Positions 34,620-49,025 are shown, counted from the first letter of the stretch. The stretch: 64,000 bases of DNA from Phytoseiulus persimilis (GCA_037576195.1 CM075101.1:45570001-45634000); one strand, 5' to 3'. Notes: generated by a model not told the origin, from the letters alone. Numbers and translations are program-made.

Positions 34620-37600
34620 GGCGACTCTCTATCCGGGAGATAGGACTGGAAAACGGAGAATATTTTGATTTAGAACTTAGCTGGAGGGATCTCAGGAGGA
34701 CGACGCTGAATGCTACGAAAGTCCGAACGAAAACATCTAAAGAGACCAAGTGCGGAGAGAGATGTCGGACTCAATGATACAACAAGGAACCAATGAGGAA
34801 CCAATCCATCAGGGTGAATTCTCATCTGTTTTCGTTTTTGAATTGAATCTCGATGGTGAATTCAATCTCTCGACAAGCTTACTCACATATTCGTGGGGGC
34901 GCTTCGGCTCACTCAGATTGGACCTTGGCGTTGCAATATCTGTTCTACCCGAGACTAAATCGGCAGCATTTTGTTCGAAATCTGGAATGGTTGAGCGCAA
35001 TGTGAGCGCTCCGGTGAATCTTCGGCGCAGGTTCGGAACACGTGTTGATGCTTTGATGGTGTTCTTGATGGTCGATGGTTCACTCTCTCCCCTTATTTGA
35101 TGGCGCGGTTTGCACAGCTCGAGTAGTGCTAGTATGAAGCTCTATGAGCTGGGAACTCAAAGGATGGGTATCCCGAGTCTCCCCGAGTCCTGAATGATCG
35201 GTTTTTCGTTCTGTATTTGAGCCATCGCCGATTCCCCCGAACTAGGGGGATCGCGGCTTCATTGCGCGGTAGGGTAACGAGAGCGTATCCTCACAGCTCA
35301 TAGGGGCGTGAACCCTGCGCTGCTAAAAAAAGGGGAGAAACATTGACCTCTGTAGGATATGTCGGACTTTTCTGGGACTCCCTCGGGAGTTCCGCTCGGT
35401 CTTGAAGTGCTTACCATCATGGTCACGAGTTCCGGGCGAGGCACCGTCGTTTTGAGTATGCATGTATCACTAATTTCATGCTCACTATATTGGAATGAGC
35501 CCGAAAAAGTGTGCTAGGAGCTAGACTGAAATGGGAGGAAGAGAAACACAATCATTCAGGGAAGTAGGTGAATAAGTTCAGCCAAGCATTTGTGTAGAAA
35601 CGACTGTCTGTTACATCGGGGAGCGTGTTCATATCGGGTTCATTGATTCTCTTCCGACAGCGAAAGAAAGAATGGGCGCAGTTTTCGGGAGTATGGGATT
35701 CGAGTTCTTGGGAACGGGAGAGGGATGAATACCCTTCCAACTGACCAGAAACTTCTCCGAAGACGAATCGAAAGCTGGAAGGAGAATGTTGACTGGGAAC
35801 TGGATCATACAGGGGAACAACGGGTCATGCAAGTTGAAACATTTCTTTCATGAGAACCTCGGGCCGAATCATGACTCTTTTGCGGATTCTCGTCTGAGGG
35901 TGCTCCTTTGCCGTCGATGTTGAGCCTTCGTTGAGAGCTCAGCGGCGTCACTGCGTCAAATCTGGACTATTTGCGTGTAATTCATTCCGGGAGGAATAGT
36001 CTCGAAAACCTGGTGTAAGCGGAGTCCAATGAAGTTGTCTGATATGTGACAGAACCGATGATGCCATTGTTATCTGGGGTCGAGACAAGGAAGAAATTTC
36101 TTTCTCTCTGTGGGCGATACTCAATGTGTCTGGAAGGATCTGGCGGACTTCTGGCCACAGGAAAGGGGTCGGTCCCAATCACGTACATCGTGGTCGCGGT
36201 CACGAATGAATGCATTCCTCCACGATTAGCGGGATCGACCGGGTTTACCTTCAAATGTCAAGTGTATGATGGAATCTCTGTCTCCATGATAGAAATACCT
36301 CGGTGACCACCAGGACTGCGGCGACGAACCAAATTCATTTTTGGAAGCTCTCGGCTGGTGAGTCTCCGCTGGTGAGTCTCCGCAAGAGATCAGCGACAAT
36401 TTTCCTTTTTCTCCCGACGTTTCCCCTCGTCCTCGATAGACGACAGCGTATGACAGGTATCGCTGAACAGCCCCCCGCTTTTCTCTGCATCAATGTGAAG
36501 CATGATCAAAATCGAAGATATGGTTCATGCTTCGAATCACTGGACTTGATTCCAGACATTACTCCATTCCCATGTGCCGCACCTCTAGCGATTCGGAGCT
36601 ATTCGGCTTGAAAACAGCGGAATCTGCATATTCCGTTCGAAATCACTCCGACAGATTACTGGAGGCTCGACTTTCGGTGCGGTTAACAAGTTCACACGGT
36701 GGAGGAAAAACTCTGATGTGGTGATTTGCTGACCGAAGACAAAGAATCTCGGATTCCAGCACTCGCCGAGGAACTTTGGCAGCACATGTGCGATAACGGT
36801 TTCTGAAAACCTCCAATAGCTCTCCAAGTGAAGCTCTCTGAGCTCTCTCTTCTTTACGAGAATCTTACCATCCGTTTTCGGGAGCCTTCAGCGAATGTTC
36901 TTGCTCGACTGCCAATGACCGTAGGAACAGTTTGAGGTGTCGAGAACCCACAGCGGATCCAGCCGAACCATATAGGATCAGTCTCGGTACCTCCGCTATA
37001 GCCAATATGGTATGGGAGAGTTTGCAAGCTCGGATTTCTATCCCTCATGACTCTAGGCAGAATCCGACCCACTCCGAATGAAAGGGATCCGGATGGGGAC
37101 AAACCGAACTTTCGGAAAAAAAGGGATTGTGGCTCTTAAAATTTAGAAATGCTGGAATCCAGTCATTTCCGAACAACATATGCTAGAAGTTTATCGTGGA
37201 GCTCTCTCAAGGCCAGGTGGAAGGTCCTCTCGCCGTCACCATTCATTACTCACCTGCGTCACGGAATCGGGAAAACGGCTGATGGACTCCAAGAAGGGAT
37301 TCTCGCGCGGGATCACAGACGACGTATTTGAAAAAAAAAAAAGGAAGCTGCGTTTAGGACTCGACCAGAGTGATGGTCGCGAATGATTCTGTTTTTGGCT
37401 CACAAAATTGGTATCAGAGTCTACATCTGTGAGAGATGACATCTGGTCGGATCGGAGCGAAAGTCGTGGGGAAGCAAACAGTGGAAACCTGTGTTTTGTT
37501 GAGTTTGAAGAGATGACCCAAGTTCATGAGAGAAGAAACGGCCCAAGATGTTCCTGGAATGCTGAGAACAACAACTCCGAACAGGGAAGCTTACGACGGA

Positions 37601-38986
37601 ATGCTAGAACTGGAAAAAAATATAGATGCGACAAACTGAAGATCCCGAAGGGAGAGGCCGCAGTGGTCTAACTGGGGGAGATCTCAGGAGCCTAACCACC
37701 CCCATTGGCCAAGTCCAAGAAAACCAACCGTTGAAACTGTGCCCGCCAGAGGGTATATTGATGAACACAGATGAATATTGGAGCTCATGGAAAAAGGATT
37801 GATGAATTATTCGATCAGCCAAATCATAGGATAGAGTTCTGAGCTGGTCATTTGAACTCGGGTCTCGGTTCAGAAACTTGCGATACGAAATCGGCATGTT
37901 TTCTGTTCTTATCTCAGTTGTACTCGAGCCGGGAGGGTTGGGCGGACCAGTAGGTACGCCCCGGATGAAAGCTTATTTCCACATGGTCTCCCTACAGCGG
38001 AGCCAGCTCATAGGAGTTTCGGATATTTCGAGGATAGAGTTTGTTACGGAGGTATCCTTGAGAGCCCGTGTGCGCAAAGCGAAGTCCGAAATCAGGCAGT
38101 GAGTCGTGTCAAGCTTGGTCAGGGCTTCAGCGAATAATTTCCGCGCATCCAGGGCACCCAATGTGACTTCACCGATTTTTTTCCATCGCGGGGCCAGTCC
38201 ATGCACTCAATAGCTGCGGGACTGCCGAACTCATCGTTCGAACAATGCGGCTACTTGCGGCTCAAGCCCGCGATTTATTGATGGCCGCAGTCTTCCAAGC
38301 TTTCTAAGGCTGCCAAGACCCGGTGAATGAAGGAACATGACGATGATGATGATGACGATCTTATTTTTTTTCTCGCCGGAAATGCGAGCTTTTCTTCGGT
38401 AATGGCTTCTTCAACTGCCGAATCTTTCGTTCTGCTTCAAGCAACCTCGACTAGTGTCCGTAGATACCGGTCTGGCGGGCTGCGGCTCTCCACCGTAATC
38501 AACGAGCAGAATCGCCGCTTCTACTGATGGGAGTTGTATATAAATATGACGCTGACGAGAAAACCATAGATTAGTTTTTCCCTCCTCCTTCCGACTCATG
38601 GAAGGTTGAGTAGGTCCGGAGTTCAAGCCAAATGATCAATTTGACATCAGCAATTCATCCATAGAATGAATCTTCGCGCCGAGGGAAACTTCCGAACAGA
38701 ACATGAGATCAAGCAGAGTAGGCTTCGAAGCATCTATTCTTAACAAAGCTCGAATTCCCACAGCGATTCCCATTGAAAGGTCTCACTCGTCCGTCGCGTC
38801 CCGAATCAAACACAAGATCAAAATGCCTTGCTCACGATTCCCTCCTGGGAAGACGAAACCGGCATCCGCGACTATCTAGACACGAGGGGCTGCAAAAAAA
38901 GAACAGTCAGCATTTTGAATGAGCTTCCGAGTTAGTCACCGGCTGGGCGAGGAAGTAATGTTTCGTCAATACATTCAGGTTTCCGA
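34620..38986. other. Intergenic DNA between PWP2 and the VP-rich gene
   Basis: No supported gene. A near-palindrome lies at 35228-35253 (CGATTCCCCC / GGGGGATCG). A 14-bp tandem pair (GCTGGTGAGTCTCC) is near 36354-36381. TTGGTATCAGAGTC at about 37408 resembles a tRNA-primed primer-binding site, but no LTR pair was found around it. The region just right of 34620 should hold the PWP2 promoter; no TATA box is evident. Confidence 0.5.
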
Positions 38987-38992
38987 TTTATT
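38987..38992 (-). terminator. Poly(A) signal of the VP-rich gene
   Basis: AATAAA on the - strand, 111 nt after the stop codon at 39103. Confidence 0.55.
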
Positions 38993-39102
38993 CCACACAC
39001 AAAGTATATACATCAACGGGACACGGGAGGTTTTTTATGTACATAAATACAACATGTTCATCGAAGACAAACGGGTCTCCGCGAAGTGCCACATTTGCAC
39101 GA

Positions 39103-39690
39103 TTAGGCGCTCTTCTTCTTGTCCCATCCCTTGCTTTCCAGCAGAATGGGAACAGGTTTCTTGATAACGACCGGATGTTCCTTCACGATCGGGACCTCGA
39201 CAGGAATGTGTTTGGTGACAGGGTATGGGACATGCTTGTGGATGTGGACGAGGTAGGGCTTGGGGATCTTGACCTCGACGGGGACGGGGTAGGGTTTGTG
39301 GACGATGTAGGGTTTGGGCACGTGCACGATGTAAGGCTTGGGTATCCTGACGATATGGGGCACGGGATATGGCTTCTTGACTGGCACCTTCACGGGCACT
39401 GGCACTTCTTTGGGGATGTGCACGACTTTGTGGACTGGATAGTACTCGTGGATGATGTGAGGCACGGGGAATGGCTTGGGCACGGGAACAGATTTGTAGA
39501 CCGGAACCTTCTTGGGAATGTGCACGATGTGCGGCACGGGCACGTGATGCGGTACGGGGATGAACTTGGGAATCTTCTTCACCACCACCGTTAGCTTGGG
39601 CTCAATCCAACCGTGATCCCAGCCGTGGCCTCCGGCAGAGACGACCGCTACACATAGAGCCCCTAAGATAGAGGCGAATAACACTCTCAT
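39103..39690 (-). CDS. Secreted Val/Pro/His/Lys-rich repeat protein, cuticle-like (195 aa)
   Basis: The start is the ATG at 39690, which is followed by a clear signal peptide (MRVLFASILGALCVAVVSA, cleavage before GGHGWDH). An in-frame extension further upstream lacks an ATG and would cross the likely start of transcription. The mature protein is almost entirely short repeats such as VPVPHIVHIPKKVPV, KPYPVPHIVRIPKPYIVHVP and KPYLVHIHKHVPYPV, ending ESKGWDKKKSA. It has no Cys in the mature part and no chitin-binding R&R motif. Similar low-complexity VP-rich secreted proteins are found in arthropod cuticle and other extracellular structures; that role is inferred. It is a single exon with TATA box and AATAAA, pointing to a short, strongly expressed gene. 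Confidence 0.85.
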   Translation of the reverse strand: MRVLFASILGALCVAVVSAGGHGWDHGWIEPKLTVVVKKIPKFIPVPHHVPVPHIVHIPKKVPVYKSVPVPKPFPVPHIIHEYYPVHKVVHIPKEVPVPVKVPVKKPYPVPHIVRIPKPYIVHVPKPYIVHKPYPVPVEVKIPKPYLVHIHKHVPYPVTKHIPVEVPIVKEHPVVIKKPVPILLESKGWDKKKSA

Positions 39691-39750
39691 CTTAACCAAG
39701 ACACGAACAGACACGGATAAACACACACTGTTGGTCACTCGTCCGTTCAG

Positions 39751-39758
39751 CTTTTATA
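39751..39758 (-). promoter_or_regulatory. TATA box of the VP-rich gene
   Basis: TATAAAAG on the - strand, 61 nt before the ATG at 39690. Transcription would start near 39728, leaving a 5' UTR of roughly 40 nt. Confidence 0.65.
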
Positions 39759-42700
39759 AATAAGGGCTCTTGCCTCTTACCTTGCGCGTATTCTCGCCCA
39801 CTAAGGGCCGGAACCCCTTCTCGCAGCTTCACCGCAGCGGCTGAAACCGCGCGTCGCGGCGCAGATACGCCGGGGTCCGTATACGGCTGCTTGAAGCGGG
39901 GAGGAGGGTGGGGATAACGGACGCTGGACGTAACTTGGTGTTCCGTGGAAGTTTCGTTCGCGCCCTTTGACACGGTCACATCCAGCTTATGGAATTGTAC
40001 ACTGTCATCATTCGACGCTGCAGCAACACTGGGCCGCGGGGTGGATTCGCTCGCCTGAGAACTAGGCGTGGTTCGATTGCGTCACTGCAGGGAATCGGAT
40101 CAGACGTGAGAAGCGTCGAGAATTAGTGTCACAGAAACTGGATGGTCTGTTGTCGTCGCTCACATCCAACGTTGACATCGTAAGCCGGTGCAATATTTCC
40201 AGGGAAAACAATCCGGCAGCGGCGTGCTCGGCGGCAACTATTGCAGGAAAAGAGAGAAAATGCTCATTTTGCACGCGTATCGTTCTGATCACTAATCAGT
40301 CGATTGGAACACTTTGGACTGCGGCAAAGCACCGTGGCAAGAACCCGAGCGCTGTCCCGAACATACACCGTTACTGGTTTTAGGAACAATGACTATGGTT
40401 TGAATATGAATCGACTGCGAAAACTCCATCCTTCTCGGAGCCACCTGCCTTCCGATGATGCCGACTCGTCCAGAGTGCGTGAATCATGCTGCTCAGTCCG
40501 TCAGTGAAACGAACAGTCAGCTCCCCATATCCCGAGGTCCAGGAAGATTCCCCAGAGCTGTCAGCAGACAAGGTGTCATCAAGGGACAATCATCAGAAGC
40601 AGACGGGGCTTGCGGATAATGCGGGGCCGTGTGAGCAAGACTGGAATGTTTGGGAGCCAGGGGGGTTCCCCGAGTATCGCGCTCGTGACAAGATGATCGC
40701 CGTCATGAACGTTCATCGGATACTCGCAGTCACGGTGAATACCCTCCGGGAGATCATCGCCGAGTGATGGTATACTCGCTCCGATCAGTTCCGACGACTT
40801 GGAACCATTGCAATTCGACTTCCAATTGCCGCAAATACAAGTGAGCACTGACGAGTCGCCTCAGGAGAAAGACAGCCATACTGATGACGATGTTGTTGTC
40901 AAGTCGACAATCAGTTGGCCAGGCAGGCGGGGAGAAAGACAGACAGGCAGTCAGTCAGGCATCCAAACGACCGACCAACGAACCAAGCAGCGAAGCTTTA
41001 CGAAGCGTGATTATAGACTTTTTAATCGTATCTCCGTTGAAGCAAACATTCTGAGCAGCGCACTCCCTCACACGAAGGATATTTTACGTGTTTTCCGTTT
41101 CATCACGTTCATTGCTCTAACTTTTCTCGAGGTGATATCGTACCCCTTAACAAATGGATAACGAAACAGCCGGCTTCAGCCGCGATTAGCCATGCTTGAA
41201 CAGCATCAGGTCACATACCTTCATCAGATCCCACCGAGTCCTCTGGAATGACCTCGGGGAGTACCCCGCTCACCGGGACATATTTTGGAAAATATTTCAT
41301 CACAATCATAAATCACGACGACTTCGTGTTGATCGAATTTCTACATTTCGACTCCCATCATTGATTCCCGGATTTCTATGGCTCGTTCCTCTCCGTTCGA
41401 CGAGCCTGAACTCCAAACGCCGTGGAGGCTCTCGGCTGAAGTCTTCCTGGCTGTTCGGGTATCAAGTGCTTGGATGACGTTTGAAAACTACACTTGATAA
41501 AGGAGGAAGTAGCAGTCCAGCTTGGCAGCGAGCGTTTCGCAACAACCTCAGCATGAATTGTCTTTGATCAATGGCGCGAGAAATCGATTCACATCCATGT
41601 TTGCTACACAAAAACCAGGAACCACCGTTCCAAAATGTGGGAGGGGGACTCGAAAGACCATTTTTCGAGGGCGAGATTGAGCTTCCGAGGCGCCGATAAT
41701 TATCAGTATCAACCAAGGCTTGTGCATTTAGCGCCGACCACACCACGATTCATATTTCGCGAACTGGAGAACCGTTAACCGCTCGATTCGGGATTCCTAT
41801 GTTTTCTTTCATCTTCTTTACATGCGCTCCGCTTCCGATTGTCTAGTTAACAATACTTCATCCACAAACCCCGCGGAAATGAGTTGCAGCTACAGAAACA
41901 GGCAAAGGCTCCAGAAGCGAGCCGTGGGCTTCGTTCTTCCGGAGGAAAGTTTCCGAAAGCTTCCCCATTCTGCCGCTGCACAGCTGCTCTTAAATACGAG
42001 CCTCGATTTCGATTCGGCTCGTTCGGCCGTCTGGAAAACTGTGAGGCAATATGGTTCCTCAATTCCGCAGTGATGGCAGCTTCCCTCATTCCGATCACAT
42101 GAGTCAAGAACTCGCAAAGTCAGATTCGGACGCGGGAAGGTGACTCCATTCTTAGATTTGACACATTTGACAACTCGTTGTCATCATAGAAAGTATTTGC
42201 CATTTGTCGTCGAAGTGCTGGTGGACGCCCGAGTTCAGTAGGCTTTGACGTTGGCTGGGTCACTCACTCGTCGTGGGTTTCCCCGCCGTTCTTGATGCCG
42301 TGCCTGACTGAGATGTAGATTCCGCCGCTCGGCCGATGCGAACGCCCCGTTCCGAAATCACCGTCTCGATGGGAACCCGCTCTCACGTCTGATCTCCCCG
42401 TCTCTGACCTCAGACTTGTCTCATACAGATTCACTTCGACTCGACTCCGACATCCTCCCCCTGGCGACAAGTGCTTCCAGTAACGAGAACTCGTAAACCA
42501 TTCAGATCAAAACGCTGCTCATCGATTTGTGTATTGAATGATGTAAAAAGTTGCTTCAGGGCTTGCAGAATGATAAGATGTAGAAAACGGGAGAGAATCG
42601 GTCTCGGAAGATCGAAAAAAGTGTATTATCGTCTGTGGTCCCCGTAATGAACAAACTGCGAACGAGACACGAAAAACAGATCAGCCGTGTGTGCAATCGG

Positions 42701-45700
42701 ACATGAAACGCGACGATTCTGTGTTGTAGGAATTTCACGCTTCCGAAATACGAAAAAAGGAGAGAAAATAGGAGCTCGTTGCTTTTTCTCCCACTCGTTG
42801 ATTCAAAATGGTCACGATCCAAACGCCTTGCCGTTAGTCGCGCACTATCTATCCAGGCAGCTCTCCCGCTCCACTATGACCACACATCGTGGCGGCGGTC
42901 ATCAGCACTTCCACTACATCATGGGGTGGATATTTGAATGAATATATCTAGGATTGAGTCGACGTCGGAAGGCTGAGAGCGATGCAAATTATGACTTCAC
43001 GAAGGAGTTCACTCGCTCGAACTAAAATCGAGCCATCTGCTGAAATTCGCAATAGCACTCTCGGCAAGTTTCCCAGGAAGGAGTTCCCCTCACATACGGA
43101 AATTGGGCCTCCGTTACTGGACGAACCCAGGGAATGCGAACGATGTAGTTTTTCCGCAGATTCGGGCCAATTTTTTATTGTAGGATGTCGATAGTGGGAG
43201 CAGTCGCTACGATTGTCAGAAATACATTGGGGCATCCCCCGGCGACTCGCCATCAAGCGCTTCAAATCCTGCTCCTGTGCCAACTCCCAGCTCACATAGA
43301 GCCAAGGTAGAATTCCAAGGAACTTCAACCGGTACCGGCTTTTTTCCTGAGAATTCGGATGATTGAAATCCAGTGAAGCCGGGCACTCGAACAGTTGGGA
43401 CAGGACGTAATTCCCTTCTTAGGGTTCTGGCCCCGAACAGAATCCGGTTCGATCCGTCGTCACTGTCACCTCACTTATTCTATCTCCTCCTCGCAAATTT
43501 TGCTTCATTCTTCAACCTTGATCGAACCCCGAGGCTTCCCCTTGAAATGTGAATCATCGTTACGTCACCGATCAGCTGGCCGAAAGCTACTTCGCCACGA
43601 CTTGGTCGCGTGTCAACAGAAACGCCGCTGATCGATTGAGCGTCGTATCGATAGATCAAGCCAGCCCGCTGGTGGTCATCTGATCACGGAGGGTAAGGCG
43701 ATCTCTCGACGCTGGAGCTGCCAGCAAGGACTTCGCTCTTCATCCAAGCACTTTTGGCCACAAAAAGAACCGAACAGACACTCGTCTCGGTTTCGTTTCG
43801 TGTTTTTTCTCCTATTGTATTGAAATTTGATTGAGCGTTATTTCGTAGCGGGCTCACTAGCGCTCAGCGATATGGTCGCAATCGGGACCAAAAGAAATGA
43901 GTGAGGGAAGTGACAGTTCTGAGTGAAACGTGAGCCCGTGATTGATTAGGTCAAAAAAGTTGAGTTTTCGGGCACTTGAAGACGATTCCGGGAAAGGAGA
44001 GAAGAAAGAAAAACAAGGAAAAAATCGGGGATGATGAAATATTGGAAAAAGTGAAGCGAAAGAGGCGGTTGACCAGCCTTGGATATCTATCTCACCAAAT
44101 CACTGAAAGATCGATAATGAGGCTTGTGTAACACGTTGGGAGAGATAAAGTTGCTTTGTGTACCAATGTCAACAATACCCACCACGGAGCCATGGGAAAC
44201 GCGCTGTGACGTTGTCCGGCCTGTTATGTATCGTCATTGTGCATCGCTTGTGTAAATGCGGAGTCGCGCCTGAGCATTCCCATCAGTGCGGGTCAAACTC
44301 TCGTCTAGAAGCAGAACGCCATTCAAGATTTGTCGCAGTCACCCACGAACTCGTTACTTCTTCAAAGAACCAGTGCACGGTTAGTATCCCACGCTGAGAC
44401 GTTCAGTCTGTCCGTTCAGTCCGTCGAACGTCCCCATTCGCAGGACCATGCTCAAGAATCATTGTTGGCTCTCCGTATCGTGATCGTGTGTTCATGACCG
44501 GCTCGTCGTTTTCTTCAGTGTCCAGACAACCCCACGCTCCGTCTCCACCGATGATTGCCGACATCATCATTATCCTTCGATCGAAGAGATCTCCTCCGGC
44601 TCCTCTCGACGACGAGAGCGCATTCATCCTCTCCCTCGGTGAAATTGCAAAACGAGCTCGGTCGATCCAGAACTCTTGCTTGTCGCGTGCTTCTCCAAAG
44701 TCTCTGGTGTTCTGAGCTCGTAATTGGCGCAATAAGGTTGGAACAGCTCTTGCGCACTCGGGGAGGAATGAAAGACAGAGAGAAAGCTGAGGCAGAGCGA
44801 TGCAACCGGTGAGGGAAAATTAGTGACAGGACGTTCTCTGATAACGTGCAAACATTCCCATCGGGAACTCTTCCTGGACCTAGAGGAGGAGCTCCGGGGA
44901 GCCGAGCGTAACTCATTGGCGCAGGAAACCTCATTCCTCATGCTGCGGCGCGTTTCTGCCACGTGGGCATTGCGCATACACCAGCGAATTTATTTTTCTC
45001 GTTCTCGAGCTGCTCAGCGGTGTGTTTAATAGACGTCCAACCCTGAGCAGGCATTCGCTTCGCTCGCGTTACGAATGACCTTATCAGCAGTTTGTCGTTG
45101 TTGCTGCATCTGTGAGCCTGGCCATCTATTCACAGGACGGTCACCAGACACCCTTTACAACTTGGAGGGTCTGGTCAGAGGTTGAGCCGTAGCAACCCTG
45201 CGCTCTGACCTCAGGCTCGAGCCTGCGTCGGCTAACAAGTAGTCACGTGGCTTGCCTCTGGGCCATCACGTCACTCATACGCGTTTCAGATCGCTCGTCT
45301 TCCTCAAATGATGAACGAACACGTCGTGTCACCGGTGCGGACTCAACGAGCATTACAAGCGCGTTCGCGCTGTCGTGCTTCTCGAAGAGAGTTCGCCACT
45401 GTCTTGTTCGAGCCTCGGACACCAAACTCGTGTAACGCTCCTTGGCTCCTAAGCTCTGCGTCAGCTGGCGGATCCTGTGGAAACAAGATGGGAGAGAACT
45501 GGATGGAAGAAAGCAGAACTGGGAGCTCAGATTGAAAGCTCAGCTTCGAGCCTTGCTCTGCGGTTTCTGTAAGATTACGAGCGTGGCCTCAGGGGTCATC
45601 CCTCATTGTGGAAAACATTCTTGATGGTGCTCCGAACCGCAGAGCGGTTGCCAAACAATTCTGAAGCTGGCGCACTTATCTTGACATCGGCCAATATAAC

Positions 45701-48700
45701 GAAAATCGGCGCGATGCCGTGCACGCTCTGTGAGCGAGTCGACCCCCAGTGTCTAATTGGATCACGCGGCGAAAATCTGTTACGACACCGAACATCGGCA
45801 CTTTCTAATTCGTCAGTCTCCCTGCCTGACTGCCCGCCTGCTGTTCGCGCATGTTGCCTCGCAGGCATCACCAGTAACGCTTTTGGTGTCCGTCAAGATC
45901 TACGAGGAGCACAAATTGACGGCTGGATTCGTTCGGTCCATTTTCTGATCGTCTGGGCTGCGATTGCGTAACTTTACTTGAATCCCGACAGGATCCTTAT
46001 CCTGCGAGACGTTCATGCTCATGCACTAGTTGTGTGTCCGTCGCCGGTGACTGTGTCACCGAGTGTTTGCTTTCACTTGTCGCGTACGTGTGACATATTG
46101 ACTGTGCCGGTGGGGACTTGTCCATCCATTCGGCGGACTTCACCTTCGAGTCGAACCAGTATCGTTTTGATCTACTTTCATATCATGTCTTGCACAAATG
46201 CTGATGAGCAGCGAACCGTCGAACGCGAAGGTCTTGTCGGTTGTGCCACGATTCGGCGCTTTGTGCGTACGTGTGGCTCACGTTTTCTCTCGGAATCGCC
46301 GCGAATCTTTTTGTTGGAGTCGCTGTTATCAGAACTTGCTTTTGGTTTCGGAGCTCCCCAGCATTTTTTGCCTCCCGTCATCTGAACCGAAACGACTGAC
46401 GAGGTGCCCCGCGCTTTTCAGGAAAGAACTTTCATTTTCCGATCTCTATCGGTGGTCATGCGCACGGAGCAAAGACGAAGCAAACGGAATGAATTCGAGA
46501 TAAGAGAATGGGGAAGTCGGTTTCCATCTAATCTATGATGGGACGACACGTTTTCGGAAACTTTGACACCGCTTAGAAACCTGCAGGTGCGGAGAGATTC
46601 CGCCTCACCGTCTTTGCTATAGTTTCTCCTTCACTCCCCGAAAAATGAGATGACTCTTATGTAAGACGTGAGACATCGCAGCAAATTACTCAGTTATGGA
46701 GCGGACAAAGGGAAAAATACGACGACCGCGCAGAAACGGACTGCCGAGCCGCGGCACAATAAGCGCAAAGATTGAAAAAAAAAAACTCGGTCTTGAAAAC
46801 GGCCCGACAGAAGACATGTTCGCTCGCAGCTTTCAACAGAGCCCTGAAGTTGGATGATCCAGACGATGGGATGAAAGTCCCCGGCTCGCGGTCACCTATT
46901 TCGGGTCTTCTGAAGAAGATGAGATGCCACAGACTCGGTTTCTAACCCTCGAAGACAACAGGAAAACTTGTTCCGGCGTGTCGGGACGACGACGGTGTTT
47001 TGCGATGCGTTTTGAGATTGGAAAATGAATTGAAGGAATGGCGGTAGACGGAAGATATGTGGGAAACGCAATTTGGTGGAAGATTATTCCGTTCGGTCAA
47101 AAATTCGCAGTGACGTCCGGCTGACAAGATCCATGCGCAAGATTCTCGCATCCGAATTCCGCCTGAACCTGGTGCTTAGTCCGTCAGTGCTCTGAGAACC
47201 GGACCGCCGTGCTGCGCCGGCATTTTAAGTGGCGGACCCCTAGCGGACCCACAAATCATTGCTTGATGTTAGTTTGTGTCTGGTGGGCTTCCACGGGAGC
47301 TGATTCTTGTAGCCGCCACGCCGTGGACAACATGAACGCCGTGGCGACCCGAGTGGGAGACAAAGACGTGGCTTTTAATTGTTTTGTTCTTCGTCTGCGA
47401 GTGGATTTCTCGCTGATGGACAACTTTCTCGCTCTGTCCGTCTAATTCTGCTGCGAACCGCGTACGGGGCGAACGCGTCGAGGAAATGAACCTTGCGTCG
47501 AGCACGCTGCGGTCGGGCGACGACTCATTTGGTCAACCGCGGCGAAGTCTAATGGTCCAGGGCAAGTTGTGGCTCACTGGCCGAGTCGATAGAAGTTCGT
47601 TGATCTCATTCAAAAAGAAAGAATGAGAGCCAAATTTCGTCATGTTCGGCTTGATCACGAGCGGAAGGTGGCGAGAATGGATGGTCAGGATAACGAACAG
47701 GGAACAAATTCAGAGCGAAGATCGAGTCGAAGTTTGCTATCATGAGGAATTCTTTCTCAATTAAAAACGCTATTCTTCGTCCCATTCAAAACTTTGGCCC
47801 CGGATTCATCGGACTGCTGGAATTCATTCGCTGGCGATGCCCAGAGGGTTCGCTGTAAGTCTTCCCTTTTGTGGACGCGCTGTTTCGTTGGTCTATCTAG
47901 ATGAACCTGTAATGCATCTCAAGTTTTCAGCGAGGGAAACTTGACAGGAATATCCGATCAGCCCATGCTCCTTGGAGATAAGTTCTTGTCTTGCGATCAT
48001 CACAGCTCATTACACTCAAACGAGCAGCAGAGATGGGTTCTATCCAAAGTAAATACCCCAGGGTACGGAGCCTAACGACAGGAGTCAGCGATTGAGTGAG
48101 TTTGGGAGCCTCTGCTCTGGAGAGAGCTTGCTTCTGCCACATTTAAATTGCGCTGTGGAGAGACCGATTCGCACTGAGGAGAACGCGAGGAGGATTCATC
48201 AGGGGCCGCTCCCTCGCACCTGAGCTCGTGCGTGAAACCCACTCGGACGCCACTGACGTGGACCGCATTCGCTCATCGGTACGAGAGTATTTGAAGTTTT
48301 TTGGGCTGCTTGAGAAACTCCGGGACCACTCTGAAATCTGGGTGACGAGGGACTACTTCTTCGACTCAAAACAGTACTGGAACTTTTGGTTGCGTGCACA
48401 CATGTGAATACCGAAAGTTTTGCACGATGTAGCACCGCTCCATCTATTACGGAAAAATAACATATCTTGAAAATTCTATCGATTACTGTGAATTCCGGGT
48501 ATGCTTATGGTTGAAAATGAAGTCCATTCTCTCGCAGAGTTCAGGGTACTTCGTTGTTGGGATGCTTCTGACGTTATTCCAGAATCGTATGTAATCCGAT
48601 GCCCATACTGAGGCTACTGGTCGAAGCTTTCGGGCTCAGTGAGATTCCCGCGCTGTCCACTCGGCTGTTTCGTCCCTGAGATTTCCACCCGGAGCAGCGC

Positions 48701-48941
48701 ATTCTGGTAAGGGTTTGTTGTGACTGGAACGGAATCCCGGTCTCTCGTTCTCGCCGCGGTACATGGTTATCGAGCGGAGCGAGTACGTCCCGAAGTTTGT
48801 CATCGGAGGCTGTGCGCTGGGAAAGTACTCGGAAGCTGATGAACAATTACGCATTTCTGAGAGGTCCCATCTTGGCTCATACGTGCATTTCCCTCACTTG
48901 GCGTTAAGGATTTCCGCTCGGCTGGGAATAGGCCTTCCAGC

Positions 48942-49025
48942 GGATCTGGATCCGCAAGATAATCGCGGATCCAGATCCGCAGGATCCCCGAGATATTCGC
49001 GGATCCGGATCCGCAAGACCAGCGC
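48942..49025. repeat. Tandem GGATCC-rich repeat, three units
   Basis: Units start at 48942, 48967 and 49001. Each begins GGATCY-GATCCGCA and ends in CGC, with lengths 25, 34 and 25 bp. The palindromic GGATCC/CCGGATCCGG cores could form hairpins. Confidence 0.7.

Noticed and set aside
37400-37425. TTGGTATCAGAGTC, like an LTR-element primer-binding site
   Set aside because: No matching LTR pair or coding remnant found on either side, so probably chance.
39037-39594. 185-codon Asp/Gly/Val/His-rich + strand frame
   Set aside because: Mirror of the VP-rich repeat gene on the opposite strand; the - strand frame has the signal peptide, TATA box and poly(A) signal.
45978-46385. 135-codon + strand frame with hydrophobic end
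   Set aside because: No start context, signal peptide or splice partners that make a convincing gene.
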